From NCBI GenBank assembly GCA_023388195.1, contig JAEWGR010000060.1, positions 1 to 36,707 of the forward strand: DNA of 36,707 nt, given 5' to 3'. Positions 6,938 to 15,393 of this stretch are shown in pieces. The notes under the pieces were generated by a model. It was not told the DNA's origin. It worked only from the letters and a program-made list of their open reading frames with translations, and did not search any database. This DNA is from Bacillota bacterium. Its GTDB lineage: Bacteria > Bacillota > Negativicutes > Sporomusales > Sporomusaceae. The translations under genes and the position numbers were made by a program. Numbering within the stretch: position 1 is the stretch's first letter; every line of letters starts with the position of its first letter.

Positions 6938-8012
6938 CCTATTGGCTAACCTGTTAAAGCAGCCGCTGACGCCGTGGCTAAGCGGCAGCGGGCCCGAAGG
7001 TGATATTGTACTGACCAGCCGGGTGCGGCTGGCCCGTAATCTGCGATGCCAGCCTTTCCCGGGGCGCGCCACTGCTGCTAAGCTTGGTGAGATCATGGCT
7101 GAGTTTAAAGAAGTTCCAACAGCACTTATGGCTGAAGACGGGCATGAATATGCATTTGTTGAACTAGAGGGATTAGCGCCGCTAGACCGGTATGTGCTGG
7201 TGGAAAAACACATTATCAGCCCTGCGCATGCGGCTGAACCAGAGAATCGGGCTCTGATTGTCCGTGACGATGCCGGGGTAAGTATTATGGTTAACGAGGA
7301 GGATCACCTGCGTCTGCAATGTCTGGAGTCGGGCCTCAATCTGATGGATGCGTTCAATAAAGCAAATGCCGTCGATGATGTGATCGAAGCCAAGCATGAT
7401 TTGGCGTTTATGGAACATCTCGGTTACCTGACCGCCTGCCCGACTAATATGGGAACAGGTTTGAGAGCATCGGTGATGGTGCATTTGCCGGCATTGGCGC
7501 TCACTAAGCAGATTGGCAGAATTGTGGCCGTTGCCACGCAGCTGGGGCTGGCAGTGCGCGGCTTATATGGTGAGGGAACTGAAGCCGCCGGCAACATATT
7601 CCAAATTTCCAACCAGATTACCTTGGGCCGGAGCGAGCAGGATATCATTAATAATCTGAGCGGTGTGGTCAAAAAAGTAGTTGACAAAGAACGCACTGCC
7701 AGAAGCCTGCTGGATGTCGATTCCCGCGACACTTTGGCCGACCGGGTCTGGCGGGCGTATGGAGTACTCCGCTATGCTCAGCGTATTTCGTCCCAGGAGG
7801 CGCTGGCGCTATTAAGTGAAGTTAGACTGGGGATTGATCTGGGTGTGATTGATGAAGCCTCGCCAGAGGTATTTAATGAGCTGTTAGTGACAACCCGGCC
7901 AAATTTCTTGCAAAATTTAGTGGGGGAAACAGCGTTAAATCAATCCGAACGCAATGCATTACGCGCTAAGTTAATTCGTCGCAAACTTAAGGGGGGTTGC
8001 AATCATGTTTAA
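6930..8012 (+). CDS. mcsB: McsB, protein arginine kinase
   Basis: A 360-residue kinase related to phosphagen kinases that phosphorylates arginines on misfolded proteins and CtsR, marking them for ClpC-ClpP. The phosphagen-kinase nucleotide site begins with LTSRVRLARN near residue 26. The substrate loop includes NEEDHLRLQ, and the catalytic-cysteine region is YLTACPTNMGTGLRASVMVH. GLYGEGTEAAGNIFQISNQ and YAQRISSQEALALLSEVRLG follow. ATG 6930 overlaps the mcsA end by 8 bp and has GGAGGAGGGG (6912-6921) upstream; the frame is open further back to 6843 but without a binding site. The stop overlaps clpC by 8 bp, the same arrangement as at the other junction. Confidence 0.96.
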   Translation: MANLLANLLKQPLTPWLSGSGPEGDIVLTSRVRLARNLRCQPFPGRATAAKLGEIMAEFKEVPTALMAEDGHEYAFVELEGLAPLDRYVLVEKHIISPAHAAEPENRALIVRDDAGVSIMVNEEDHLRLQCLESGLNLMDAFNKANAVDDVIEAKHDLAFMEHLGYLTACPTNMGTGLRASVMVHLPALALTKQIGRIVAVATQLGLAVRGLYGEGTEAAGNIFQISNQITLGRSEQDIINNLSGVVKKVVDKERTARSLLDVDSRDTLADRVWRAYGVLRYAQRISSQEALALLSEVRLGIDLGVIDEASPEVFNELLVTTRPNFLQNLVGETALNQSERNALRAKLIRRKLKGGCNHV

Positions 8013-10455
8013 TCGGTTTACTGACCGTGCACGGAAGGTATTAATTTTGGCCCAGCAGGAAGCTGCCCGTTACGGCCATGGCTACATTGGTACAGAACAT
8101 CTGCTATTAGGGTTATTCCGGGAAGGTGAGGGCATAGCCGCCAGGGCGCTTGCTTCGTTGAATTTAGACGTAGATTCTGTCCGTGCCCAGATAGAAAGCA
8201 TACTCGGTCAGGGGCAGGATCAAAGCAGCGATATTGGGTATACTCCCAGAGCAAAAAAAATCATCGAACTGGCTATGGAAGAAGCTTTACGTCTGGGGCA
8301 TAATTATGTTGGTACTGAACATATTCTCCTCGGGTTGGTGAGAGAAGGGGAAGGCATTGCTGCCCAGGTACTGTCAGGCATGGGGGTAGATGTGAACCTT
8401 ATGCGCCAGCGTGTCATCGAAATGCTGGGTGGTTACTCGATGTCAGGGCAAAGCCCTCAGCCCAAAGCACCGGGCGCTGAACGTCCGGCCGGCAGCCTGA
8501 CCCCGCTTCTGGATGAATTTGGCCGCGATTTGAATAAAATGTCACAAGAAGGTAAGATTGATCCGGTGATAGGCCGTGCCTCGGAAATTGAACGGGTTAT
8601 TCAAATTCTCTTGCGGCGCACAAAAAACAATCCAGTGTTGATTGGTGAACCCGGTGTTGGCAAAACTGCGATTGCCGAAGGCCTCGCCAAACGTATCATT
8701 GAGGGGCAAGTACCGGAAATTCTCCGGAATAAACGCGTCATTTCCCTGAATATGGCATCCATGGTAGCCGGAACTAAATATCGTGGTGAGTTTGAAGAGC
8801 GGCTCAAAAAGGTAATGGACGAGATCCGGGAATCAGGCAAAGTGATTCTGTTTATTGATGAACTCCATACCTTAATTGGGGCCGGGGCAGCGGAAGGGGC
8901 CATTGATGCTGCAAATATCTTGAAGCCGTCTTTAGCACGGGGTGAATTGCAGGTAATTGGTGCAACTACACTTAACGAATACAAAAAATATATCGAGAAG
9001 GATGCGGCCCTGGAGCGGCGTTTTCAGCCTATCACTGTCGGCGAACCCAGCGTTGAGGATGCTATCGGTATTTTGCGGGGCATCAGAGATAAATATGAGG
9101 CTTTTCACCGGGCCCAGATTACCGATGAGGCTATTGAGGCGGCTGTAAAACTGTCTCACCGCTACATCTCTGACCGGTTTTTACCGGACAAGGCAATTGA
9201 CTTAATGGATGAGGCCGCCTCCCGTGTACGTTTACAGGCTTTTTCCGTACCGCCTGATGTTAAGGAAATTGAGCAGCGTTTGGAACAGGCCCGTACTGAG
9301 AAAGAAGCGGCCATAGCTTCTCAGGAATTTGAGAGAGCTGCCAAACTCAGGGATATGGAACAGCAAATTCGCGAAGAGCTTGACAATAAGCAGAAGTCCT
9401 GGAAGCAGCGCGGCAGTGAACGAATTGTCGTAACGGCAGAGGATATCGCTCATGTTGTGTCAAACTGGACACACATTCCCCTCCAAAAGCTGGCTGAGGA
9501 GGAATCCGACAGACTGCTGAAAATGGAAGACATTCTTCACAACCGGGTTATCGGGCAGCATCAGGCTGTGCAAGCGGTAGCGCGGGCTGTACGCCGGGCC
9601 AGGGCTGGCCTGAAAGACCCTAAACGGCCGATCGGATCTTTCCTGTTCCTGGGACCGACAGGGGTTGGCAAAACCGAATTATCACGAGCGCTGGCAGAAG
9701 CCTTATTTGGTGATGAAACGGCGATGATTCGCCTTGACATGTCCGAATATATGGAAAAGCACACCGTATCCCGTCTGGTAGGTGCGCCTCCCGGCTATGT
9801 AGGCTACGAGGAGGGCGGCCAGTTGACCGATGCGGTGCGTCGCAAACCATTTTCGGTGATTTTGCTGGATGAAATTGAAAAGGCTCATTATGATGTCTTT
9901 AATATGTTGCTGCAGGTGCTGGAAGATGGCCGGCTGACCGACAGCCAGGGCCGGACGGTTGATTTTAAAAATACGGTAATTATTATGACCTCTAATGTCG
10001 GCTCCCAACATCTTAAAAGGGATGCTGCCGGCCTGGGCTTCCTGTCCGATGAGCGGGCTAAGGCCAATGAAGGCGACGCGGCTAAGAACCGGGTCTTAGA
10101 TGAGGTGAAACGGGTATTTAGGCCGGAATTTTTAAACCGGATTGATGAAATTATCGTTTTCAGCAGCCTGACAGATGACGATTTGAAACAGATTGTTGAT
10201 ATTATGCTGCACGAGGTCACTAAACGGCTTGCCGATACCGATCTCAATATGGAATTGACCGATGCGGCCAAGAGTGAACTGCTAAAAGAAGGCCGTGACC
10301 ATGCCTTTGGTGCCCGGCCGCTCCGACGGGCCATTCAGAAGCTGATTGAGGATGAGGTCTCAGAAATGATTATCCGGAAAGCAGTCGCTGAGGGGGACAC
10401 TGTTTTTGTTGATGCCGGTGAAGATGGTAAATTAAAATTTGCCAAGAAGGCCTAA
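8005..10455 (+). CDS. clpC: ClpC, AAA+ unfoldase of the Clp protease
   Basis: An 816-residue class I Clp ATPase that unfolds arginine-phosphorylated or adaptor-delivered proteins and feeds them to ClpP. Two N-terminal Clp repeats (about 1-145) carry GTEHLLLGL and GTEHILLGL. AAA domain 1 has Walker A GEPGVGKT at 214-221 and Walker B VILFIDELH. The UVR/coiled-coil middle domain near 410-455 contains ASQEFERAAKLRDMEQQI. AAA domain 2 has Walker A GPTGVGKT at 550-557, Walker B VILLDEIEKAH and the ClpP-docking loop around GLGFLSDE. It begins at an ATG inside the mcsB stop region (ATGTTTAA, 8-bp overlap) and is the last gene of the CtsR operon; a strong terminator follows. Confidence 0.98.
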   Translation: MFNRFTDRARKVLILAQQEAARYGHGYIGTEHLLLGLFREGEGIAARALASLNLDVDSVRAQIESILGQGQDQSSDIGYTPRAKKIIELAMEEALRLGHNYVGTEHILLGLVREGEGIAAQVLSGMGVDVNLMRQRVIEMLGGYSMSGQSPQPKAPGAERPAGSLTPLLDEFGRDLNKMSQEGKIDPVIGRASEIERVIQILLRRTKNNPVLIGEPGVGKTAIAEGLAKRIIEGQVPEILRNKRVISLNMASMVAGTKYRGEFEERLKKVMDEIRESGKVILFIDELHTLIGAGAAEGAIDAANILKPSLARGELQVIGATTLNEYKKYIEKDAALERRFQPITVGEPSVEDAIGILRGIRDKYEAFHRAQITDEAIEAAVKLSHRYISDRFLPDKAIDLMDEAASRVRLQAFSVPPDVKEIEQRLEQARTEKEAAIASQEFERAAKLRDMEQQIREELDNKQKSWKQRGSERIVVTAEDIAHVVSNWTHIPLQKLAEEESDRLLKMEDILHNRVIGQHQAVQAVARAVRRARAGLKDPKRPIGSFLFLGPTGVGKTELSRALAEALFGDETAMIRLDMSEYMEKHTVSRLVGAPPGYVGYEEGGQLTDAVRRKPFSVILLDEIEKAHYDVFNMLLQVLEDGRLTDSQGRTVDFKNTVIIMTSNVGSQHLKRDAAGLGFLSDERAKANEGDAAKNRVLDEVKRVFRPEFLNRIDEIIVFSSLTDDDLKQIVDIMLHEVTKRLADTDLNMELTDAAKSELLKEGRDHAFGARPLRRAIQKLIEDEVSEMIIRKAVAEGDTVFVDAGEDGKLKFAKKA

Positions 10456-10478
10456 TCAGCAGGAAACTAAGAGAACAA

Positions 10479-10515
10479 ACGCGAAACAGCACTCACGATG
10501 AGTGCTGTTTTGCGT
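10479..10515 (+). terminator. terminator of the ctsR-clpC operon
   Basis: ACGC plus AAACAGCACTC (10479-10494) pairs with GAGTGCTGTTT plus GCGT (10500-10515) around a 5-nt loop with one G-T position inside, about 15-16 bp in all. The T run lies in the stem's right arm rather than after it, so release may be partial and allow read-through into radA. Confidence 0.7.
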
Positions 10516-10562
10516 TAAATAGAAAGCTGCGTAGGATTAGCCTACGGGATTGGACGGTATCA

Positions 10563-11939
10563 GTGAGTAAAAGAAAAAGTACAGCCTTTTTTTGTCAGGA
10601 GTGTGGCTTTGAAACCTCCAAATGGATTGGCCGATGTCAGGGCTGTGGGGCCTGGAACACAATGGTTGAGGAACCTGTGCAGAAGGAACCGGCTGTAAAA
10701 GCAGGCGGCCTGTCTCTCGGACTATCAACAGGGCAGGAGGCTATGCCTATTGGGGAGGTTGAGATTGAGGAAGCCCCCCGTTTTAGTACCGGTTCCGAGG
10801 AGCTTGACCGGGTTCTTGGCTTTGGGCTGTTACCAGGGTCGCTGACAATTATTGTTGGTGACCCTGGTGTGGGCAAATCCAGCCTTACCCTTAAAGTATG
10901 TGCCAATATTGCCAAACAATTTGGCAAAGTGCTGTATGTTACCGGCGAGGAAAGCCCTAAACAGGTTAAGATGCGTGCTGACCGTCTGGGGGCAATCGAA
11001 GAGCAATTGTTTATTCTAAGCGAAACCAATCTTGATATCATCCAGCAGCAGGCAGAAAAGCTGAGCCCGGCTTTGCTGGTCATTGACTCAATCCAAACCG
11101 TTTTTAAGGCCGATATTCAGAGTGCCCCAGGCAGTATCAGCCAAGTGCGGGAATGCGCTGTCGAGCTGCTGCGGCTGGCCAAAACCCGGTCGATAGCAGT
11201 TATGCTCATTGGTCATGTCCTAAAGGATGGAACCCTGGCCGGACCCCGGGCTTTAGAACATATCGTCGATACGGTTCTTTATTTTGAGGGCGAGCGAAAT
11301 GCCCAATACCGGGTACTGAGAGCCATAAAGAACCGTTTTGGTAGTACCAGTGAGATTGGGTTGTTTGAAATGCGTAACGAAGGGCTGCTTGATGTTCCCG
11401 ATGCCTCTAAAATATTTTTATCCGAACGCCCATTGGATGTACCGGGAAGTGTTGTTATTCCGACCATGGAAGGTACCAGGCCCTTGTTAGTCGAGATTCA
11501 GGCCCTTGTTAGTTCGGCACCATTTGCACCGCCGCGCCGGACTTCGGATAGTGTTGATATTAAACGCATTCAGCTTCTCCTGGCTGTATTGGAAAAACGC
11601 GTCGGGATTATGATTGGCGGCAGTGATGTTTTTGTTAAGGTTGCCGGTGGTATTAAGGTAGATGAGCCGGCCATGGATCTGGCCTTGGCTGTGGCCCTGG
11701 TATCAAGCTACCGGAATTGTAATACCAGCAGCGGCACTGTGGTCATTGGAGAAGTAGGCTTAGCTGGGGAGGTACGGGCAATTACACAGATTGAAATGCG
11801 GATTCGCGAGGCCGAGCGTATGGGCTTTACCCGGGTTATTTTGCCCAAAGGCAATCTCAAAGGGCTTGCTATTAAGCCGTCAATACAGCTGGCTGGTGTT
11901 GAGACTGTTGTGGAGTGCCTGGATATTGCCTTAAATTAA
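10563..11939 (+). CDS. radA: RadA, branch-migration DNA repair ATPase
   Basis: A 458-residue RecA-like ATPase that drives branch migration during recombination and repair. The N-terminal zinc finger is FFCQECGFETSKWIGRCQGC (four cysteines, residues about 10-28). The ATPase domain has Walker A GDPGVGKSSLT near residue 100 and Walker B LLVIDSIQT. The RadA-specific KNRFG motif is in AIKNRFGSTSEIGLFEM. The C-terminal Lon-like domain includes MDLALAVALVSSY and GEVGLAGEVR, lacking the Lon protease catalytic pair as in all RadA. The start is GTG with a poor upstream binding site. It lies between clpC and two transporters; in Bacillus radA sits between clpC and disA. Confidence 0.97.
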   Translation: MSKRKSTAFFCQECGFETSKWIGRCQGCGAWNTMVEEPVQKEPAVKAGGLSLGLSTGQEAMPIGEVEIEEAPRFSTGSEELDRVLGFGLLPGSLTIIVGDPGVGKSSLTLKVCANIAKQFGKVLYVTGEESPKQVKMRADRLGAIEEQLFILSETNLDIIQQQAEKLSPALLVIDSIQTVFKADIQSAPGSISQVRECAVELLRLAKTRSIAVMLIGHVLKDGTLAGPRALEHIVDTVLYFEGERNAQYRVLRAIKNRFGSTSEIGLFEMRNEGLLDVPDASKIFLSERPLDVPGSVVIPTMEGTRPLLVEIQALVSSAPFAPPRRTSDSVDIKRIQLLLAVLEKRVGIMIGGSDVFVKVAGGIKVDEPAMDLALAVALVSSYRNCNTSSGTVVIGEVGLAGEVRAITQIEMRIREAERMGFTRVILPKGNLKGLAIKPSIQLAGVETVVECLDIALN

Positions 11940-11976
11940 CAACAAGCTCCTGAGATTTTATCTCAGGAGCTTGTTG
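11940..11976 (+). terminator. 16-bp perfect hairpin after radA
   Basis: CAACAAGCTCCTGAGA (from 11940) and TCTCAGGAGCTTGTTG (11961-11976) are perfect inverted repeats around a T-rich 5-nt loop. It starts one base after the radA stop codon. No T run follows, so it is either an mRNA 3'-end stabiliser or a terminator of non-canonical type. Confidence 0.55.
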
Positions 11977-12024
11977 CCGGATTAGGGATAAACTGGGTTA
12001 ATTTCAAATATAAACTATTTTCTC

Positions 12025-12053
12025 TTGTAAATTGATGGAAAAACAATTAATAT
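12025..12053 (+). promoter_or_regulatory. candidate promoter of the DAACS transporter gene
   Basis: TTGTAA (12025-12030), 17 nt, TAATAT (12048-12053). A leader of about 175 nt follows, in which I see no clear terminator or riboswitch. The rest of 11977-12236 is AT-rich and otherwise unremarkable. Confidence 0.5.
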
Positions 12054-12236
12054 TAAAAATGTACCACATTATAAATGCATGTACTAATAATCACGTCAAT
12101 TCTGTTGCTGGGTATGGAGCTAAGAGAAATTATGCTGCAATGTGGCTAGTCAAACAATGGTAGAAAGGAGGATACAAGGAGTTAACCGGGCTTGGCATAC
12201 CAGTCTAAAGAGTCAGTAGACAGGAGGCGTATCATT

Positions 12237-13544
12237 ATGAAGCAACATCAGAAACTTCTGCTTGGATTTATTTTAGGTGTAGTTGGCGGCTTATTTGCCT
12301 ACTATGTACTACCAGTAAAAGCATATCCGTTTATGCAGTTTCTCACTGAGGTCTTTACCTTGGTTGGCACAATTTTTCTCAGGCTGATTTTCATGGTTGT
12401 TATTCCCTTGCTTGTTTCCGCATTAATTTTGGGTGTTTTTGAGCTGGGCGTGGGCCGGGGCCTGGGGAAAGTGGCAACGAAGTCCATTACTTATACATTG
12501 CTCTTAAGTACTATGGCCGTTATTATTGCTATTGCTCTGACAGGCATATTGCAACCGGGAGCAGGCATGGATTTTGACAAGGCTGCTCTGAACAGTAATC
12601 AATCAGTCATCGCCATTCAAAAGAATGTTCAGGCTGTACAGGGAAAACCCTGGTATCAGTTCTTTGTGGAATTGCTGCCGCAAAACCCGCTGGACTCAGC
12701 TGTAAGAGCTTTTCAGGGCGAAATCATTGCATTGATGTTTTTTGCTCTGATCTTTGGCTATGCCCTCAGCTTGACTGTTAAAGACGGGGCAGCTAATCCT
12801 CTTATTCAGGTACTGAGTACTATTTTTGATGCCTCCCTGAAGGTCATCGATTTCGCTATGAAACTTGCACCTTATGGTATTTTTGGTATTGTTTTTAATA
12901 CTGCTTATAAACTGGGGGCCGGATTCCTCCAGAATGTCGCGTTTTATGCCCTGATTGTTGTTGCCGGTCTTTTGATTCAGCAATTTGTTGTGTATGCTTT
13001 CTTTTTGAAAACGGTGGGCAAAACCTCACCCTGGGAATTTTTTAAGGCCTGCAAAGAAGTTTATGTATATGCTTTCTCCACAGCATCTTCTAATGCCACC
13101 CTGCCGGTAGCGCTGGAGGTTTCGGAAAAAGTATTAAAACTTCCGCCTAAGATATCCCGGTTTGTTCTTACCATCGGCGCGTCGGCCAACCAGAACGGCA
13201 CCGCGTTGTTTGAAGGGGTTACCGTTTTATTCCTGGCCCAGGTTTATGGCATTGATCTATCAATCCAAAGCCAGGTACTTGTTGTGTTGATGTCTATTCT
13301 GGCCGGTGTCGGCACTGCCGGTGTTCCGGGCGGATCATTACCGCTGATTGTGGTATTGCTGACCCAGGTAGGTATACCTGCTGAAGGGATAGGTCTGATC
13401 CTGGGGGTAGATCGCTTCCTGGATATGTGCCGAACAACCTTAAACGTATCAGGCGATTTGGTTATTTCCAAATTAGTCAGCGCCAGTGTGACCGAAGCTG
13501 ATCTGGCTGACGATAAGCCGGCTGCACCTGGTATCAGCATCTGA
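12237..13544 (+). CDS. dicarboxylate/amino acid:cation symporter (DAACS, GltP/GltT-like)
   Basis: A 435-residue inner-membrane carrier of the glutamate/aspartate/C4-dicarboxylate family, importing acidic substrates with Na+ or H+. It has eight predicted helices plus two re-entrant hairpins. The serine-rich hairpin is FSTASSNATLPVAL, the TM7 motif is GASANQNGTALFEG, HP2 is AGVGTAGVPGGSLPL, and the TM8 binding motif is DRFLDMCRTTLNVSGD with D, R, T and N in the usual places, supporting an acidic substrate. The TM7 motif, normally NMDGT, is NQNGT (residues 318-322), so the sodium-ligand aspartate is an asparagine. ATG 12237 has AGGAGG 9 nt upstream; an in-frame TTG at 12192 is less likely. It is monocistronic, with a terminator at both ends. 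Confidence 0.92.
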   Translation: MKQHQKLLLGFILGVVGGLFAYYVLPVKAYPFMQFLTEVFTLVGTIFLRLIFMVVIPLLVSALILGVFELGVGRGLGKVATKSITYTLLLSTMAVIIAIALTGILQPGAGMDFDKAALNSNQSVIAIQKNVQAVQGKPWYQFFVELLPQNPLDSAVRAFQGEIIALMFFALIFGYALSLTVKDGAANPLIQVLSTIFDASLKVIDFAMKLAPYGIFGIVFNTAYKLGAGFLQNVAFYALIVVAGLLIQQFVVYAFFLKTVGKTSPWEFFKACKEVYVYAFSTASSNATLPVALEVSEKVLKLPPKISRFVLTIGASANQNGTALFEGVTVLFLAQVYGIDLSIQSQVLVVLMSILAGVGTAGVPGGSLPLIVVLLTQVGIPAEGIGLILGVDRFLDMCRTTLNVSGDLVISKLVSASVTEADLADDKPAAPGISI

Positions 13545-13572
13545 TAAGATTTATAGATAGGTCCCGGTAATT

Positions 13573-13635
13573 AACTGGCACGGTGACTGTGAGCGGCAAT
13601 CATGCTAACTCACTTCATTCCGTGCCAGTTTTTTT
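13573..13635 (+). terminator. terminator of the DAACS transporter gene
   Basis: AACTGGCACGG (13573-13583) pairs with CCGTGCCAGTT (13620-13630), followed by T's to 13635. The long loop contains a second small stem (GTGAG / CTCAC). Confidence 0.8.
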
Positions 13636-13736
13636 AGATAAAGAGAAAATAATTTCTTGCTCAGTGCGGCAGTATTTATATTTACGCGGCCGCCTCGCGG
13701 TGATTTGCCCCCGGAGAGAAGTTCAGCAAAGCAGGG

Positions 13737-13765
13737 TTGACAGTTGCCGCTGCCATTGGTAACAT
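13737..13765 (+). promoter_or_regulatory. promoter of the SSS symporter-hutP operon
   Basis: TTGACA (13737-13742), 17 nt, TAACAT (13760-13765). The predicted start near 13772 falls at the first NAG triplet of the leader. The stretch between this promoter and the preceding terminator (13636-13736) holds a NotI-like GCGGCCGC but nothing functional that I recognise. Confidence 0.75.
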
Positions 13766-13772
13766 AAATATG

Positions 13773-13898
13773 TAGTATTGGAGTATTGTAGGTACAGCAG
13801 GTTTTATTCAGGATGGCCGGAAGGTAAATATGTAAGCTGACACAAGGGTGTGTTTGCGTTTACCGTCCATCAATAGATGTGGAGATGTAGAAAGGTAG
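13773..13898 (+). promoter_or_regulatory. mRNA leader with two NAG-triplet clusters around a stem-loop, candidate HutP-family target
   Basis: Cluster 1 (13773-13800) reads TAG-N5-GAG-N5-TAG-N3-CAG-CAG, with the spacer TATTG repeated. Cluster 2 (13874-13898) reads TAG-N5-GAG-N3-TAG-N5-TAG and runs into the ribosome binding site of the symporter gene. Between them is a stem-loop: GATGG (13812-13816) / CCATC (13867-13871) and GGTAAA (13823-13828) / TTTACC (13859-13864), which would bring the clusters together. Bacillus HutP binds two clusters of UAG-type triplets in hut mRNA. A hutP-family gene is the second gene of this operon. The function is inference. Confidence 0.45.
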
Positions 13899-13899
13899 G

Positions 13900-15303
13900 A
13901 TGGAGAAAATGAGTATTCAACTAGTGATCGTGGTCCTTTATATTTTTGTATTATTTGGTATTAGTCTTTATGTAAAAAAGAGAACCGAAAGCAGCAGTGG
14001 TTTTTTATTCGCCGGGCGAAAGCTGACGACTCTGCTTGTGGCGACTAATATAGCCGGCACGGCAGTAGGCGCAGCTTCGACTATCGGGGTCGCCGAAAAC
14101 GCCTTCCAGTCGGGGATTGCCGCCGGCTGGTATAATGTGGCCTGGGCGGCCGGAGCCGTATTAATGGCAATGGTTGCCGCCGGTAAATACCGGGAAATGC
14201 AATGCACAACAATACCGGAGTTCTTTGAACGTTATTATGATAAAAAAGGCCGGTTAATCAGTGTTCTTGGACTTATTACTATTCAAATGGTTATTACGTC
14301 CTTACAATATCTTGCCGGTGGTGCGATCCTGTCTTCCTTGCTGCCTGATATATTCTCGTTCCAGGGCGGTATGGTGACAAGCGCCATTGTTTTTATTGGT
14401 ACTACCATTATCGGTGGCTTATGGTCTTCCGGTCTGTCAAATATTCTTAGTGTGACTCTCATTTATATTGGAATATTGATCAGCACAGTTACTATTGTGT
14501 CCAACCAGGGCGGAATCACAGCGATAGCGGCGTCTTTGCCCCCTACTATCGATTGGTTTGGCCCCCTTGGTGGTCTGGGACTGGCTACTATTGTGGGCTG
14601 GTTTGCCGTAATGATGACGCAAACGATTACTGCCCAGGGGCCGGTGCAGGTAGCTTGTTCAGCGGTAGACGGGGCTGCAGCTAAAAAAGGCTTTTTATGG
14701 GGGGCATTACTTATTTTCCCGGTCGGCTTTTTATGTGCAATTATGGGGGTTGCCGCCCGGGTGGCTTATCCGGATATAAAAGCAACTATGGCTTTGCCGC
14801 AAATGATTATGGGTTTGGACCCTGTTATCTCGGGGTTAACCCTTGCCGCATTATGGGCTGCTGACGTTTCTACGGCCTGTCATATTTTGCTGGGGGCAGG
14901 TACGTTGTTTTCCCAGGACATATACAAACGGTTTATTAATCCGGATATTAGTGACCGCCGTTACACCTTAGTCAATCGCTATGCGATTCTTGGCTTAGGG
15001 ATTGTAACGCTGTGGCTGGCCTTTAATGCTGTAGGTATTGTAAAAACGTTGCTGATCGGGCTGAGTCTCACAACCGCTTTTACATTAGTCTTTTTGTTTA
15101 CTATTTTTGCCCCCGGCCTCTGCCGGAAAAATTCGGCTTTTTATACTACTCTGGCCGGGATGGTAACCTTGTTTGTTTGGCAGGTATACCCGCCGGTACA
15201 GATTTTTGCCCATCCGATCTATATGGAGTGGCTGGTTTGTTTGATAACTTTTCTGCTTGTGGCCGTAGTTGATCAGAAACGTATTGTTCTTGATGGTCGA
15301 TGA
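13900..15303 (+). CDS. sodium:solute symporter (SSS family)
   Basis: A 467-residue inner-membrane transporter of the SSS/LeuT-fold family, with about 12-13 hydrophobic segments. Helix 1 has ATNIAGTAVGAASTIGVAEN, and the region after TM8 has the family signature WAADVSTACHILLGAGTLFSQDIYKRF, where the Ser-Thr of DVST fits the Na2 site. CTTIPEFFERYYDKKGR is the usual cytoplasmic loop after helix 2-3. The substrate is unknown; SSS members carry proline, pantothenate, sugars, acetate and others. ATG 13900 is used, with AAAGG 5 nt ahead; ATG 13909 is an alternative three codons in. The HutP-family gene follows after 90 nt without an intervening terminator, so the pair is probably one operon with an RNA-regulated leader. 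Confidence 0.88.
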   Translation: MEKMSIQLVIVVLYIFVLFGISLYVKKRTESSSGFLFAGRKLTTLLVATNIAGTAVGAASTIGVAENAFQSGIAAGWYNVAWAAGAVLMAMVAAGKYREMQCTTIPEFFERYYDKKGRLISVLGLITIQMVITSLQYLAGGAILSSLLPDIFSFQGGMVTSAIVFIGTTIIGGLWSSGLSNILSVTLIYIGILISTVTIVSNQGGITAIAASLPPTIDWFGPLGGLGLATIVGWFAVMMTQTITAQGPVQVACSAVDGAAAKKGFLWGALLIFPVGFLCAIMGVAARVAYPDIKATMALPQMIMGLDPVISGLTLAALWAADVSTACHILLGAGTLFSQDIYKRFINPDISDRRYTLVNRYAILGLGIVTLWLAFNAVGIVKTLLIGLSLTTAFTLVFLFTIFAPGLCRKNSAFYTTLAGMVTLFVWQVYPPVQIFAHPIYMEWLVCLITFLLVAVVDQKRIVLDGR

Positions 15304-15393
15304 AATATAAAAAAAAACGTGTATTGCTGGTACCTATTAGTCCTATTTTATATACAGCTATCCAGCAAATCAAAACAGGGCGGTGCAATAGAA

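Noticed and set aside
6554..7213. 219-codon open frame on the minus strand across mcsA/mcsB
   Set aside because: Fully overlaps two well-recognised genes, no binding site, no recognisable motif; a shadow frame.
13680..13700. GC-rich GCGGCCGC segment between the two transporters as a regulatory site
   Set aside because: Isolated short palindrome without partner features; probably chance.
15319..15393. Hydrophobic N-terminal extension of the HutP-family protein
   Set aside because: The extra 25 residues begin at a start without a binding site and are not part of the family.
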